DNA of 35,432 bases from Candidatus Butyricicoccus stercorigallinarum (GCA_019112985.1 DXIG01000122.1:1-35432), one strand, 5' to 3'; numbered from the stretch's first letter, positions 16,313-24,846 are shown. Notes: generated by a model from the letters alone, not told the origin. Made by a program: numbers and translations.

Positions 16313-16786
16313 TTATTGCTCCTCTTCGGCGCGGGCGCGGTATTCCCGCATCGCCTCGCGGATCTGGGCAAACGTAAAGCCCCGCCGCTGCAGCGCCGCC
16401 ATCGCCTTTTCACATGCGCGCCGGTCGGAGACATCGCCGCGCAGCCGCTTGTCGAGCAGCCGGTACAGCACGTCCGCCTCCGGCGCAAAGCCGCGCAGCG
16501 CCTGCGCGGCCACGCTTTCCGCCACGCCGCGCGCGCGCAGCTCCTGCCGGATGCGCAGCTCCCCGTAGCCCTTGCGGGCGCAGGCGCGCACGACCTGTTC
16601 GGCGAACGCGGCGTCATCGATCGCGCCCAGCAGGCGCATGCGCTCCACCGCGTATGCCGCCGCCGGCGCGCCAAAGTTCTTTTCCAGCAGTTTGCGCTCC
16701 AGCATCTCCGCCGAGAGCGGACGGCGCGCGAGCATCCCGGCCGCGCTCTCCGCCGCCCGGCGGTATTCCTCCTCCTGTTCGTGCAT
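16313..16786 (-). CDS. recX: RecX, modulator of RecA
   Basis: A 157-residue, helical, arginine-rich protein of the RecX family. It shows three-helix repeats typical of RecX, with the RRPLSAEMLERKLLEKNF and KGYGELRIRQELRARGV blocks. RecX binds RecA filaments and limits their growth or activity. The ATG overlaps the recA stop by one base (TGATG), so translation is coupled and RecX is made in step with RecA. The length is close to the short enterobacterial type and well below the roughly 260 residues of Bacillus RecX. Confidence 0.88.
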   Translation of the reverse strand: MHEQEEEYRRAAESAAGMLARRPLSAEMLERKLLEKNFGAPAAAYAVERMRLLGAIDDAAFAEQVVRACARKGYGELRIRQELRARGVAESVAAQALRGFAPEADVLYRLLDKRLRGDVSDRRACEKAMAALQRRGFTFAQIREAMREYRARAEEEQ

Positions 16787-17991
16787 CAGATGTCGTCCTC
16801 ACCGAAGTCGTCCGCGTCGATGGACACCGCCGCCGAGCGGCGCCGCGCGGGCTTCTCCTCCTCCGGCACGGGCGCCGCTTCCTCCTCGTCCGCGAGCGGC
16901 GCGCTCGCGCCGCGCAGCTGCCGGCGGCGCTGTTCGTTGCGCGCGTCGCGCTCCTCCTTCGCCTTTTTGCGGCTCTCCCGGATCGCGCTGCGGATGTCCT
17001 CTTCCAGCTTGTCCGCGACCTCCTCGTTTTCCGCGAGGTATTTCTTCGCGTTGTCGCGCCCCTGGAAACGCTGCTCCCCGATGGTAAACCACGCGCCGCC
17101 CTTCTTGATCAGGTCGTACTCCACGCCCAGATCGATGAGCTCGCCCGGACGCGAGATGCCCTCGCCGTACATGATGTCAAACTGCGCCTCGCGGAACGGG
17201 GGCGCCATCTTGTTTTTGACGATTTTGGCGCGTGTGTGGCTGCCGATCAGCGTCTCGCCGTCCTTCAGGTGCTCCATGCGGCGCACGTCGATGCGCACGG
17301 AAGCGTAAAACTTGAGCGCGCGTCCGCCCGTCGTCACCTCCGGCGAGCCGTAGATGACGCCCACCTTCTCGCGCAGCTGGTTGATGAAGATGGCGACGCA
17401 CTTGGACTTCGCGATGACGCCCGCCAGCTTGCGCAGCGCCTGGCTCATCAGACGCGCGTGCAGGCCGACGAACGAATCGCCCATGTCGCCCTCGATCTCC
17501 GCGCGCGGAACGAGCGCCGCGACCGAGTCGATGACGATGATATCGAGCGCGCCCGAGCGGGCGAGCTGCTCCGCAATTTCCAGACCCTGATCGCCGCTGT
17601 CCGGCTGGGACACCAGCAGGCTGTCCACATCGACGCCGAGCGCCGCCGCGTACACCGGGTCGAGCGCATGCTCCGCGTCGATAAACGCCGCGATGCCGCC
17701 CTTGGCCTGCGCCGCCGCGATGGCGTGCAGCGCCAGCGTGGTCTTGCCGGACGACTCCGGCCCGTAGATCTCGACGATGCGCCCGCGCGGCAGGCCGCCG
17801 ATGCCCAGCGCCATGTCCAGACCGATGGAGCCGGTGGGGATCACGTCCTTGTCCAGCGGGTCGCTCTCCTGTCCGAGGTACATGACCGCGTTCGCGCCGT
17901 GCTGCTTTTCAATTTGCGCCAGCGCCTGATCGAGCGCCTTCTTTTTATCCGTCGCAACTGCGACGGTCGGCAGTTGTTTTTTCTTCGCCAT
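16786..17991 (-). CDS. recA: Recombinase RecA with long charged tail
   Basis: A 401-residue RecA, the strand-exchange and SOS coprotease protein. It has Walker [10 protein letters not shown] (77-85), [10 protein letters not shown] (Walker B), the L1 and L2 DNA-binding loops and the [10 protein letters not shown] block. The core ends near residue 335. A charged tail of about 65 residues follows, first basic ([21 protein letters not shown]), then mixed Ala/Glu, ending [10 protein letters not shown]. The tail is longer than in most RecA proteins. AGGAAG lies 5 nt before the ATG at 17991. The gene lies 53 bp after prmC, without a strong promoter of its own or a LexA box that I can see, and is translationally coupled to recX. 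Confidence 0.96.
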   Translation of the reverse strand: MAKKKQLPTVAVATDKKKALDQALAQIEKQHGANAVMYLGQESDPLDKDVIPTGSIGLDMALGIGGLPRGRIVEIYGPESSGKTTLALHAIAAAQAKGGIAAFIDAEHALDPVYAAALGVDVDSLLVSQPDSGDQGLEIAEQLARSGALDIIVIDSVAALVPRAEIEGDMGDSFVGLHARLMSQALRKLAGVIAKSKCVAIFINQLREKVGVIYGSPEVTTGGRALKFYASVRIDVRRMEHLKDGETLIGSHTRAKIVKNKMAPPFREAQFDIMYGEGISRPGELIDLGVEYDLIKKGGAWFTIGEQRFQGRDNAKKYLAENEEVADKLEEDIRSAIRESRKKAKEERDARNEQRRRQLRGASAPLADEEEAAPVPEEEKPARRRSAAVSIDADDFGEDDI

Positions 17992-18044
17992 ATTGTCTTC
18001 CTGTCCTCCTGTGAACACGATTGTAACTCAAATCCCTGCGCCGC

Positions 18045-18902
18045 TCAGCGCGGGCAGACGGCGCGCACGATGCGCGGCACGCCCGCCAGATCGCACTGCA
18101 CGCGGACGCCGCGCCAGCCCGCCGCCCGGAACAGCGCCGCGACCGCCTCACCCTGCTTCCAGCCGCATTCTGCAAACAGCTGTCCGCCCGGCGCCAGGCG
18201 AAAGGCGGGGCGCTCCGCCATCGCGCGGTAAAAATCCAGCCCGTCCTCGCCGCCGAACAGCGCGAGGTGCGGCTCGTATGCGTCCACGCTGTGGTCCAGC
18301 TCGCGCATTTCGCGCGCCGTGATGTACGGCGGGTTGGTCACTACGAGGTCGAACACCCCGTCGATGCTGTCCGGCGCGCGCGCATCCCCGCGCACCGCCG
18401 CCAGCCGCTCGCCGCTCAGCCCGTGCAGCGCCGCGTTGGCGCGCGTGACGGCGAGCGCCTCCTCCGAGCAGTCCACCGCGACGACCCGCGCCCCCGGCAC
18501 GGCGAGCGCGAGCGAGATGCCGATGCAGCCGCTGCCGCAGCACAGGTCGAGCACGCGCGGCGCGCCGAGCGCCCGCGCCGCCTGCACCGCCGCGTCACAC
18601 AGCCATTCGGTGTCGCCCCGCGGGATGAGCACGTCCGGCGTCACGCGGAAGCGGTTGCCGTAAAAGTCCCATTCGCCGAGCACATAGGCGAGCGGCTCGC
18701 CGCAGGCGCGGCGCGCGAGCAGGCGCTCCGCCGCCTGTTCTTCCGCCCCGGACAGCGCCCGCGCATGCCAGCCGCAGGTGTCGCGCGCATCCAGCCCCGC
18801 CGCGCACGCGGTCAACTCGCGCGCCTCCAGGTCGGCCTGCTCCACGCCCAGCGCGGCCAGCTGCGCCCGCAGCCGGCGAAAGCAGTCCCACGCGCTCACC
18901 AC
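18045..18902 (-). CDS. prmC: Peptide chain release factor N5-glutamine methyltransferase
   Basis: A protein of about 285 residues that methylates the GGQ glutamine of release factors RF1 and RF2. The N-terminal helical domain precedes IPRGDTEWL (93-101), SAM motif I DLCCGSGCIG (119-128) and the catalytic NPPY (190-193). The start is one of two adjacent GTG codons (18902 or 18899); GGGAGG lies 4 or 7 nt upstream, so the second may be used. The start overlaps the end of yqhQ by 7 bp, so the genes are coupled. In many Clostridia prmC sits with prfA; here it is paired with yqhQ instead. Confidence 0.92.
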   Translation of the reverse strand: MVSAWDCFRRLRAQLAALGVEQADLEARELTACAAGLDARDTCGWHARALSGAEEQAAERLLARRACGEPLAYVLGEWDFYGNRFRVTPDVLIPRGDTEWLCDAAVQAARALGAPRVLDLCCGSGCIGISLALAVPGARVVAVDCSEEALAVTRANAALHGLSGERLAAVRGDARAPDSIDGVFDLVVTNPPYITAREMRELDHSVDAYEPHLALFGGEDGLDFYRAMAERPAFRLAPGGQLFAECGWKQGEAVAALFRAAGWRGVRVQCDLAGVPRIVRAVCPR

Positions 18903-19843
18903 GCATCCTCCCGCTTGTCCGCCGGAATGACATGCTCGAGCGCCACGATGGCGACCTCGATCATGCTGTCGTCCGGCTCGAGCACGGTGATGCGCTGGAG
19001 CATCATGCCAGGCCAGCGCAGCGCGCGAAACAGCGCGCCGTCATGCCGCCCGGCGAAGCGGTTGAGCTCATAGCTCAGCCCGATGACCACCGGCAGCAGC
19101 ACGAGGCGCAGCACAAGCTGCACGGCGCGGCTGTCCGACGTCACGAGCGAAAACACCAGAATGCTGATAATCATGACGACGAACAGAAAGCTGGTGCCGC
19201 AGCGCGGGTGCGCGCACGGCTGGACGCGCACATGCTCCGCCGTCAGCGGCAGGTTTTTTTCATAGCAGTAGATGGTCTTGTGCTCCGCGCCGTGGTAGCG
19301 GAAGGTGCGCCGCATATCGGGCAGCCGGGACATCAGCCACATATAGCCGATGAAAATGGCGATGCGCAGCACGCCCTCCAGCAGGTTGACCGCCAGATGC
19401 GGCGCGCCGTCCGGCAGAAAGCCGGTCAGCAGCGCGGGCAACAGGATAAACAAGCCCACCGCCAGCCCGATGCCCAGCGCCATGGAAAGGCCGTACAGCA
19501 GACGCTCCACCGCGCCCGCGCCGATTTTTCCGATCAGCCAGGTCTCCAACGCGGACGGCTGCTCCTCTTCCTCGTCCTCCAAAAAGCGGGCGGCGTATTC
19601 GATCGCCCGGAAGCCGTCCGCGAGCGACTGCACCATCGTGACAAAGCCGCGGATCACCGGCCAGCCCGCCGGGGCGAAGCGCTCGCGCAGCGGCGTGGTC
19701 TGCTCGTCCCGGATCGCGAGCGTGCCGTCCGGCTTGCGCACGACGGTACAGCTCCTGCGCGGACCCTTCATCATGATACCCTCGGGGATGGACTGCCCGC
19801 CGATGGTCGTCCGGTGCACAATCTGCTGATTTTTATTGTTCAA
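18896..19843 (-). CDS. yqhQ: YqhQ-like DUF1385 membrane protein
   Basis: A 315-residue protein of the DUF1385 family (Bacillus YqhQ). It has an N-terminal soluble part with GGQSIPEGIMMKGPR, then four membrane segments (about 117-140, 155-177, 217-238 and 243-262). The conserved FRYHGAEHKTI and HPRCGTSFLF histidine/cysteine blocks lie between them. The start codon is TTG, supported by AAGGAG 6 nt upstream and by overlap with the last codons of the sensor kinase gene. The function is unproven; in Firmicutes it often lies beside prmC, prfA or rpmE. Here it links the two-component system to the prmC-recA block. Confidence 0.88.
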   Translation of the reverse strand: MNNKNQQIVHRTTIGGQSIPEGIMMKGPRRSCTVVRKPDGTLAIRDEQTTPLRERFAPAGWPVIRGFVTMVQSLADGFRAIEYAARFLEDEEEEQPSALETWLIGKIGAGAVERLLYGLSMALGIGLAVGLFILLPALLTGFLPDGAPHLAVNLLEGVLRIAIFIGYMWLMSRLPDMRRTFRYHGAEHKTIYCYEKNLPLTAEHVRVQPCAHPRCGTSFLFVVMIISILVFSLVTSDSRAVQLVLRLVLLPVVIGLSYELNRFAGRHDGALFRALRWPGMMLQRITVLEPDDSMIEVAIVALEHVIPADKREDAW

Positions 19844-19846
19844 TGC

Positions 19847-21415
19847 TTACTCCTTGTTGATGTCCGCCACGATGGTTTCGGTCGGCTCGACGCGGTTGGC
19901 GTCCGTGTTGGCCAGCGGCAGCGAGATGGTGACAAGCGTTCCCTCGCCGTAGGTGCTGGCGATGTGCAGCGTGCCGCCGTGCATGCGGACGATCTCGTCC
20001 GTAACGGCCAGGCCGATGCCGCTGCCGCGCTGCTTGGAGCTGCCCTTGTAAAACTTCTCCTTGACAAACGGCAGCTCGTCCTCCTTGATGCCGACGCCCC
20101 AGTCGCGCACCTCAATGCGCACGGTGTAGCTGTCGCGCGACAGCTCAATACGGATCTTGCCGCCGCTCTTGCCGTACTTGGCCGCGTTGTCGATGACGTT
20201 CAGGAACACCTGCTTGAGGCGGTGCCTGTCGCCGCTGACCGGGCACATCTGGTCTGGAATTTCGTAAATCATCTGGATATCTTCTTTTTCCAGCATGTTT
20301 TCGTACATATAAACCGCTTCGTACAGCTCCGCGCCCACGTCGAACAGCTCGACGTTGAGCTTCATGCGCCCCGATTCCAGCCGCGTGAAGTCGAGCAGCT
20401 CCTCGACCATCTGCGTCAGGCGGCTGCTCTCCTTCTGGATGATGCGCAGGCCCATGATGACCTCCTCCGGGTCGGTCGCGCCGCCCGCGATCAACGTGTC
20501 GCTCCAGCCGCCGATGGCGGTGAGCGGCGTGCGCAGCTCGTGCGAGACGGAGGAGATGAAGTCGTTTTTCATGCGCTCCGCGCGGCTGATCTCCTCCGAC
20601 ATGTGGTTGATCGTGTCGCACAGGTCGCCGATCTCGTCGTCATAGACCTTGTGCAGGCGCATGCCGTAGCGGCCGGCGGCGATCTCCTTGGCAATGATGT
20701 TGATCTTCATGACCGGCTCGACGATCGACTTGATGAAATAGCGGTTGGACAGCTCGACGGTCATCGCGAAAAACATGCCGACCACCAGACAGGCCAGCAC
20801 GATATAGATGATCTGCCGCTGCACGCGCGCCATCGACGAGATGCAGCGCACGCAGCCGATCAGGTTCTGGTTGGAGTCGTACAGCGGCGAGGAGGCAGAC
20901 ATCACGCGCTCGCCGGACGTCGTATCCTTGCCCATCCAGACGGTCGTCATGTTGTTCTCCAGGCACTGCGCCACGTCCTCCGTCCCCGGCGCGCTGCTCG
21001 TCTGCGTGAACGACGAGGACGACGAGAGGATATAGCCGCTGGAGGAGACGATCTGGATTTCCAGCTTGTCCTTGTCCTCAAAGCCGGTGACATACGACTG
21101 GCTGGCGGACAGGAACTGATCGTAGCTGGAGTTTAAGAAGCGGTTGAGAAAGCCCGCCGACTGCGTCGCGCGCGCGACGAGATTCTGCCGCACATTGTTG
21201 TAATAATAGCTCGCCGCGATCAGCGTGACGAAAATCGTGACGATGGCGAGCACCGCCGTGATGATCGTCATCGAATTCATCGTCCAGCGCCCCTTCAGGC
21301 CGCCGCGCGCATGCTGCACGCGAAATTCGCGCGGACCCTCCTGCTGCTGTTTTCCCTTAAATTCCTGCGAAAGATCGGGCAGCTCCCGGGTATCCGCAGT
21401 CACTTTTCTGTCCAT
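19847..21415 (-). CDS. Sensor histidine kinase
   Basis: A 522-residue membrane sensor kinase. Order of domains: basic cytoplasmic N-terminus (1-46), membrane helix (48-70), extracellular sensing domain (71-200, serine-rich, PAS/Cache-like), second helix (202-223), HAMP linker (224-275), HisKA with phosphorylated H292 in SSVSHELRTP, and HATPase with N410, DWGVGI (438-443) and GSGIGLAV. It should phosphorylate the regulator encoded directly upstream, 17 bp away. AAAGGA precedes the ATG. The architecture resembles PhoR/YycG-type kinases, but the intracellular PAS domain of those is absent. The signal is unknown; the lipoprotein at the head of the unit may be part of sensing. Confidence 0.92.
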   Translation of the reverse strand: MDRKVTADTRELPDLSQEFKGKQQQEGPREFRVQHARGGLKGRWTMNSMTIITAVLAIVTIFVTLIAASYYYNNVRQNLVARATQSAGFLNRFLNSSYDQFLSASQSYVTGFEDKDKLEIQIVSSSGYILSSSSSFTQTSSAPGTEDVAQCLENNMTTVWMGKDTTSGERVMSASSPLYDSNQNLIGCVRCISSMARVQRQIIYIVLACLVVGMFFAMTVELSNRYFIKSIVEPVMKINIIAKEIAAGRYGMRLHKVYDDEIGDLCDTINHMSEEISRAERMKNDFISSVSHELRTPLTAIGGWSDTLIAGGATDPEEVIMGLRIIQKESSRLTQMVEELLDFTRLESGRMKLNVELFDVGAELYEAVYMYENMLEKEDIQMIYEIPDQMCPVSGDRHRLKQVFLNVIDNAAKYGKSGGKIRIELSRDSYTVRIEVRDWGVGIKEDELPFVKEKFYKGSSKQRGSGIGLAVTDEIVRMHGGTLHIASTYGEGTLVTISLPLANTDANRVEPTETIVADINKE

Positions 21416-21432
21416 AGATCAATCCTTTTCGG

Positions 21433-22122
21433 TCAGTCCTTCCACATATAGCCAAAGCCGCGCACCGTCGTGATGTGCTTCGGGGAGGCCGGGTCATCCT
21501 CCACCTTGATGCGCAGGCGGCGGATGTTGACGTCCACGATTTTCAGCTCGCCGGAGTAGTTTTTGCCCCACACCGCGCCGAGCAGCTCCTCGCGGTCCAT
21601 GGCGCGCCCGCGGTTTTCCAAAAACGTCTTCATCAGCGAGAATTCGACCTGCGTCAGGTCGACGCGGCGCCCGTTTTTCTTCAGCTCGCGCGCGCGCATA
21701 TCCAGGCAGAAGGCGCCGCTCTGGATGGTGTCCGACGAAAACGAATGCAGGCCGAGGCGGCGCACCAGCGCATCGACGCGGGCGGTCAGCTCGACGACCG
21801 AAAACGGCTTGGTGACGTAGTCGTCCGCGCCGGTCATCAGGCCGGTAACCTTGTCCGATTCCTGCGTGCGGGCGGTCAGCATGATGATGCCGCCCTCATA
21901 GCCCTCCGCGCGCAGTGTGCGGCAGACGTCGTAGCCGTCGATGCCGGGCAGCATGACGTCCAGAATGCACACGGCCACGTCGGTGTTATCGTGGAATTTT
22001 TCCAGCGCTTCCTCGCCGCTGCCCGCCTGAATCACTTCATAGCCCGCACGCTTGAGGTTAATGACAACAAAGCTGCGGATATTTTCCTCATCCTCTAAAA
22101 CCAATACCTTGCGCGTCATCAT
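21433..22122 (-). CDS. OmpR/PhoB-family response regulator
   Basis: A 229-residue regulator. The receiver domain has the acidic pair E10-D11, phospho-acceptor D55, T83 and K105. The C-terminal winged helix carries ELKKNGRRVDLTQVEFSLMKTFLENRGRAMDREELL and ends in HITTVRGFGYMWK, the classic OmpR/PhoB DNA-binding domain. Start choice is uncertain: ATG at 22122 (13 nt after AAAGGAG), ATG at 22119, or TTG at 22134, which is too close to that site. It sits between the lipoprotein gene and its kinase. The target operator cannot be read here. Confidence 0.92.
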   Translation of the reverse strand: MMTRKVLVLEDEENIRSFVVINLKRAGYEVIQAGSGEEALEKFHDNTDVAVCILDVMLPGIDGYDVCRTLRAEGYEGGIIMLTARTQESDKVTGLMTGADDYVTKPFSVVELTARVDALVRRLGLHSFSSDTIQSGAFCLDMRARELKKNGRRVDLTQVEFSLMKTFLENRGRAMDREELLGAVWGKNYSGELKIVDVNIRRLRIKVEDDPASPKHITTVRGFGYMWKD

Positions 22123-22154
22123 AATTGTGTCCAATCTCCTTTATCCCTGTGCCA

Positions 22155-23486
22155 TTATTTCCATTCGCTCTGCACCACGCTGAACGCCTGCACGGCTTCC
22201 GCCTCCGTGATCTGATAGCGGCTCTCGCTCGTGCCGAGCAGGGCGGCGAAGCACGTGTCCGCCGTCGCGCCGAGATCGATCAGCCCGCCCGCGGCCGCCG
22301 CGTCCTCCCGGTCCTCGCCGGTGAACACATAGATGGTCAGCAGCGGGTCGTTCAGCTGGCCGGGCTGCATAAAGATCGTCTGGCTGACGCCCGCCTCTCC
22401 GGTCGTGATGGCGGTGACCTCCCCGCGCCAGTTCTGCGGCAGGCGGAACGTCCAGCCCTCCGCCAGGCTGTCGTAGGTGGTCAGCATGCGCTCCGTCGCG
22501 CCGTTTGTGCTGTAGCGGTACCAGTCCACCATCCAGAGCGTCTGCGTCGTCTCGCTGTCCTCGTAGCCGGGCATCGGCTGCAATTGCGGCACCTCGATGA
22601 TGCCGTCGCCGTCGATGTCCGAGCAGTAATACAGCGCGATCGAGCGGTAGGTGGATGCGTTGGCGGACAGCGCCACATTGCGCAGCCGCGTCTTGTCCAG
22701 CACGTAGATGTCCGTCTGCATGCCGTTGTCGTTTTCAAAGCGGTTGTCGACGAACACGGCCTGATTGCCGCTCTCGTCCAGCTTGCCCTCCGTGATGTTG
22801 GCGACCGTCTGCACGTCCTGCGTCGCGTCCGTCTGCGAGAGCAGGATCATCTTGCGGTCGGCGTAATCGTACACCTGCGCGGTCTTGCGCCCCGCGTCGT
22901 CGTAGGTGACGGTGAACAGCTCGTCCGATTTGTCGTTGTCCATGTCGGTGATGGTGTAGCTGGTGTACGTCGCGTCGAGCAGCTCGGTGAGCGCGCCGCG
23001 CTCCACGGCGCACACGGTCATGCCCTGCCGCAGCTCGCCCGACAGCGTCCAGGTCAGCGCGATGAGCTTTTTCTCCCGCGTCTCCCCGGTGCTCTCGTCC
23101 TTTTCGCGGATGTCGAGGAAGGACATCGAACCGAGCGCGGTGCCGGGCGCTTCGATGCTGCCGATCGTGCGGTATTCTCCGTCCTCCAGCTCAAACGCAT
23201 AAACGTAGATCTTGCCGCCCGAGCCCTCGCGCAAAAAGGCGATGGCCTCCTTTTCGCCGTCCCCGTCGATATCCTCGAACGTGACGGTGTTGCGGTATTC
23301 GCCGCTCTGCGGCGACACGTACACCATCGTGTCGCCCATAATCTGTTCCAGCTGTTTTTGCAGCAGCATGAAGTCTTCCGACGGCCGGGGCGTTTGCAGC
23401 AGGTCGTCCCCGCTGGAAACCAGCGAACAGCCGCACAGAAGCGCCGCACACAGCACAACAGCGATACATCTTTTGACTGCTTTCAT
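22155..23486 (-). CDS. Lipoprotein with calcium-loop (VCBS/FG-GAP-like) repeats
   Basis: A 443-residue predicted lipoprotein. Residues 1-19 are a signal peptide ending in a lipobox (LLCGC) with lipidated C20, so it is exported and anchored on the outer face of the membrane. The mature part is rich in beta strands and contains at least three Asp-rich loops of EF-hand/FG-GAP type: DIDGDGEKE (from D72), DMDNDKSDE and DIDGDGIIE. I infer a beta-propeller-like sensor or scaffold; no enzyme motif is seen. It is the first gene of the unit with the two-component system (32 bp before the regulator). No good ribosome site is visible; an ATG four codons upstream is possible. Confidence 0.75.
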   Translation of the reverse strand: MKAVKRCIAVVLCAALLCGCSLVSSGDDLLQTPRPSEDFMLLQKQLEQIMGDTMVYVSPQSGEYRNTVTFEDIDGDGEKEAIAFLREGSGGKIYVYAFELEDGEYRTIGSIEAPGTALGSMSFLDIREKDESTGETREKKLIALTWTLSGELRQGMTVCAVERGALTELLDATYTSYTITDMDNDKSDELFTVTYDDAGRKTAQVYDYADRKMILLSQTDATQDVQTVANITEGKLDESGNQAVFVDNRFENDNGMQTDIYVLDKTRLRNVALSANASTYRSIALYYCSDIDGDGIIEVPQLQPMPGYEDSETTQTLWMVDWYRYSTNGATERMLTTYDSLAEGWTFRLPQNWRGEVTAITTGEAGVSQTIFMQPGQLNDPLLTIYVFTGEDREDAAAAGGLIDLGATADTCFAALLGTSESRYQITEAEAVQAFSVVQSEWK

Positions 23487-23575
23487 ACTCGTACCCATAA
23501 GATGCGGGCTGCATCCGGCGCCTCCGCCGAACCCCGCCCGCCGTTGTTTTGTCTCTGTTCTGAATAATTTTCTCT

Positions 23576-23604
23576 ATTGTATCACACTTTACGCGGTTTG
23601 AACA
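23576..23604 (-). promoter_or_regulatory. Probable promoter of the lipoprotein / two-component / recA run
   Basis: On the minus strand an extended -10 TGATACAAT has its hexamer at 23576-23581. TGTTCA (23599-23604) is a weak -35 at 17 bp. It is the only credible promoter I see ahead of the gene that starts at 23486. It lies back-to-back with the tRNA-Leu promoter. Confidence 0.5.
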
Positions 23605-23637
23605 CCAACAGAGCGAACAAATTTTCTGCCTCCAGCC

Positions 23638-23667
23638 TTGACAATAATTTACCGCGTATGCTACCAT
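23638..23667 (+). promoter_or_regulatory. Promoter of tRNA-Leu(UAG)
   Basis: A perfect TTGACA (23638-23643) and TACCAT (23662-23667) are 18 bp apart, with the GCGTATGC extended -10 context also seen in the yitT and pit promoters. Confidence 0.75.
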
Positions 23668-23685
23668 ATCCGTGTGCTGTTTCAC

Positions 23686-23768
23686 GCGGATATGGCGGAA
23701 TTGGCAGACGCACTGGATTTAGGTTCCAGCGGGCAACCGTGCAGGTTCAAGTCCTGTTATCCGCACCA
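23686..23768 (+). tRNA. tRNA-Leu (anticodon UAG)
   Basis: An 83-nt class II tRNA with encoded CCA. The acceptor stem GCGGATA/TATCCGC is perfect, the anticodon arm CTGGA-TTTAGGT-TCCAG carries TAG, a short variable arm follows, and the T arm has the TTCAAGT loop. A terminator follows 3 nt later. Confidence 0.96.
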
Positions 23769-23771
23769 ACG

Positions 23772-23804
23772 CCGGAGTAAAGTCCTCTTTGCTCCGGTCT
23801 TTTT
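23772..23804 (+). terminator. Intrinsic terminator of tRNA-Leu(UAG)
   Basis: An 11-bp stem with one U-G wobble (23772-23782 with 23787-23797) and a TCCT loop is followed by TCTTTTT. Confidence 0.85.
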
Positions 23805-23837
23805 GTTTCCCCCGCCCGCGGCAGACAGCTGCGGCGC

Positions 23838-23886
23838 AAAAACCGCCGCTCCACAGGGAACGGCGCACACTGTCAACGGTTTTTTC
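23838..23886 (+). terminator. Second terminator-like hairpin ahead of the FAH gene
   Basis: AAAAACCG (23838-23845) pairs with CGGTTTTT (23877-23884), and an inner CGCCG/CGGCG helix (23844-23848 with 23861-23865) can form instead of or partly within it. A T-run follows. It lies 25 bp before the FAH start codon. It could be a back-up terminator for the tRNA or an attenuator for FAH. Confidence 0.4.
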
Positions 23887-23910
23887 ACCCCCACCGAAAG
23901 GATGACCCCC

Positions 23911-24777
23911 ATGAAACTGTATACCTATCAACGCGCGGACGGCGCCGAGCGCCTCGCCGTCGCCCTGCAGGACAAGCTGTACGACCTCGCGCAGTTCGGC
24001 GCGCACTACGCCGACATGAACGCGCTGATCGCGGACGGCGCGGCCGCGCTGCCCGCAGAACTGGATCCGGCGGGCAAGCAGCCGCTGGACGAGCCCGTCC
24101 GTCTGTGCGCGCCCATCCCGCACCCGCGGCAGGATGTGCTGTGCCTCGGCATCAACTACGCCGCGCACGCGGTGGAATCCAGCCGCTTCCACGCCGAAGC
24201 GTTCGGCGGCGACCGCCCCAAGGCGATCTATTTCAGCAAGCGCGTGAGCCGCGCCTCGGGCGACGGCGACCCCATCCCGTCCTATCCCGGCCTGGTCGAC
24301 AGCCTCGACTACGAGTGTGAGCTGGGCGTCATTCTGGGCAAGGACGCCTTCTGCGTGCAGCCGGAGGACGTCTCCGACTATATCTTCGGCTACACCATCG
24401 TCAACGACGTGTCCGCGCGCAATTTGCAGACCGCGCACCGGCAGTGGTACTTTGGCAAAAGCCTGGACGGCTTCCTGCCGTGCGGCCCGTGCATCCTGAC
24501 GGCAGATGAGGTCCCCTTCCCGCCCGTGCTCGACATCCGCTGCTCGGTGAACGGCGAGCTGCGGCAAAACAGCACGACCGCGCTGCTCATCCACAGCATC
24601 GCGGACATCATCGCGGAGCTGTCGCGCGGCATGACGCTGTGCGCCGGCACCATCATCGCCACCGGCACGCCCGCCGGCGTCGGCATGGGCATGCAGCCCC
24701 CGCAGTTCCTGAAACCGGGCGACACCGTCGTCTGTGAAATCGAAGGCATCGGCGCGCTGCACAACACCGTGGAGTAA
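23911..24777 (+). CDS. Fumarylacetoacetate hydrolase (FAH) family protein
   Basis: A 288-residue cytoplasmic protein of the FAH superfamily, which cleaves or hydrates acylpyruvates and related oxo-acids using a divalent metal. The metal ligands are visible as E135 and E137 in DYECELGVILG and D166 in VNDVSARN. The closing ATGTPAGVGMG loop is also present. AAAGGA lies about 9 nt before the ATG at 23911; an ATG three codons earlier abuts the ribosome site and is unlikely. The only visible promoter upstream is that of tRNA-Leu, with two terminators between. The substrate is unknown; oxaloacetate decarboxylase-like or acylpyruvase activities are both seen in the family. Confidence 0.88.
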   Translation: MKLYTYQRADGAERLAVALQDKLYDLAQFGAHYADMNALIADGAAALPAELDPAGKQPLDEPVRLCAPIPHPRQDVLCLGINYAAHAVESSRFHAEAFGGDRPKAIYFSKRVSRASGDGDPIPSYPGLVDSLDYECELGVILGKDAFCVQPEDVSDYIFGYTIVNDVSARNLQTAHRQWYFGKSLDGFLPCGPCILTADEVPFPPVLDIRCSVNGELRQNSTTALLIHSIADIIAELSRGMTLCAGTIIATGTPAGVGMGMQPPQFLKPGDTVVCEIEGIGALHNTVE

Positions 24778-24797
24778 CCGCCAGACCACAAAAAGAC

Positions 24798-24846
24798 AAC
24801 CGCCCCGGCGCGCGGCAGCAACCCGCGCGAACCGGAGCGGTTTTTT
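24798..24846 (+). terminator. Bidirectional terminator between FAH and DUF3793 genes
   Basis: An AACCGC/GCGGTT outer stem continues, past one mismatch, into CCGG and CGCGCGG helices. It ends with six Ts on the plus strand. On the minus strand a T-rich tract also follows, so it can end the convergent DUF3793 transcript. Confidence 0.8.

Noticed and set aside
17992..18044. SOS/LexA box or own promoter before recA
   Set aside because: No CGAAC-N4-GTTCG-like dyad. TACAAT is present on the minus strand but with no -35 match at 16-18 bp.
18932..21136. Plus-strand frame of 734 codons opposite yqhQ and the kinase
   Set aside because: Same artefact; the opposite strand holds proteins with clear domain structure.
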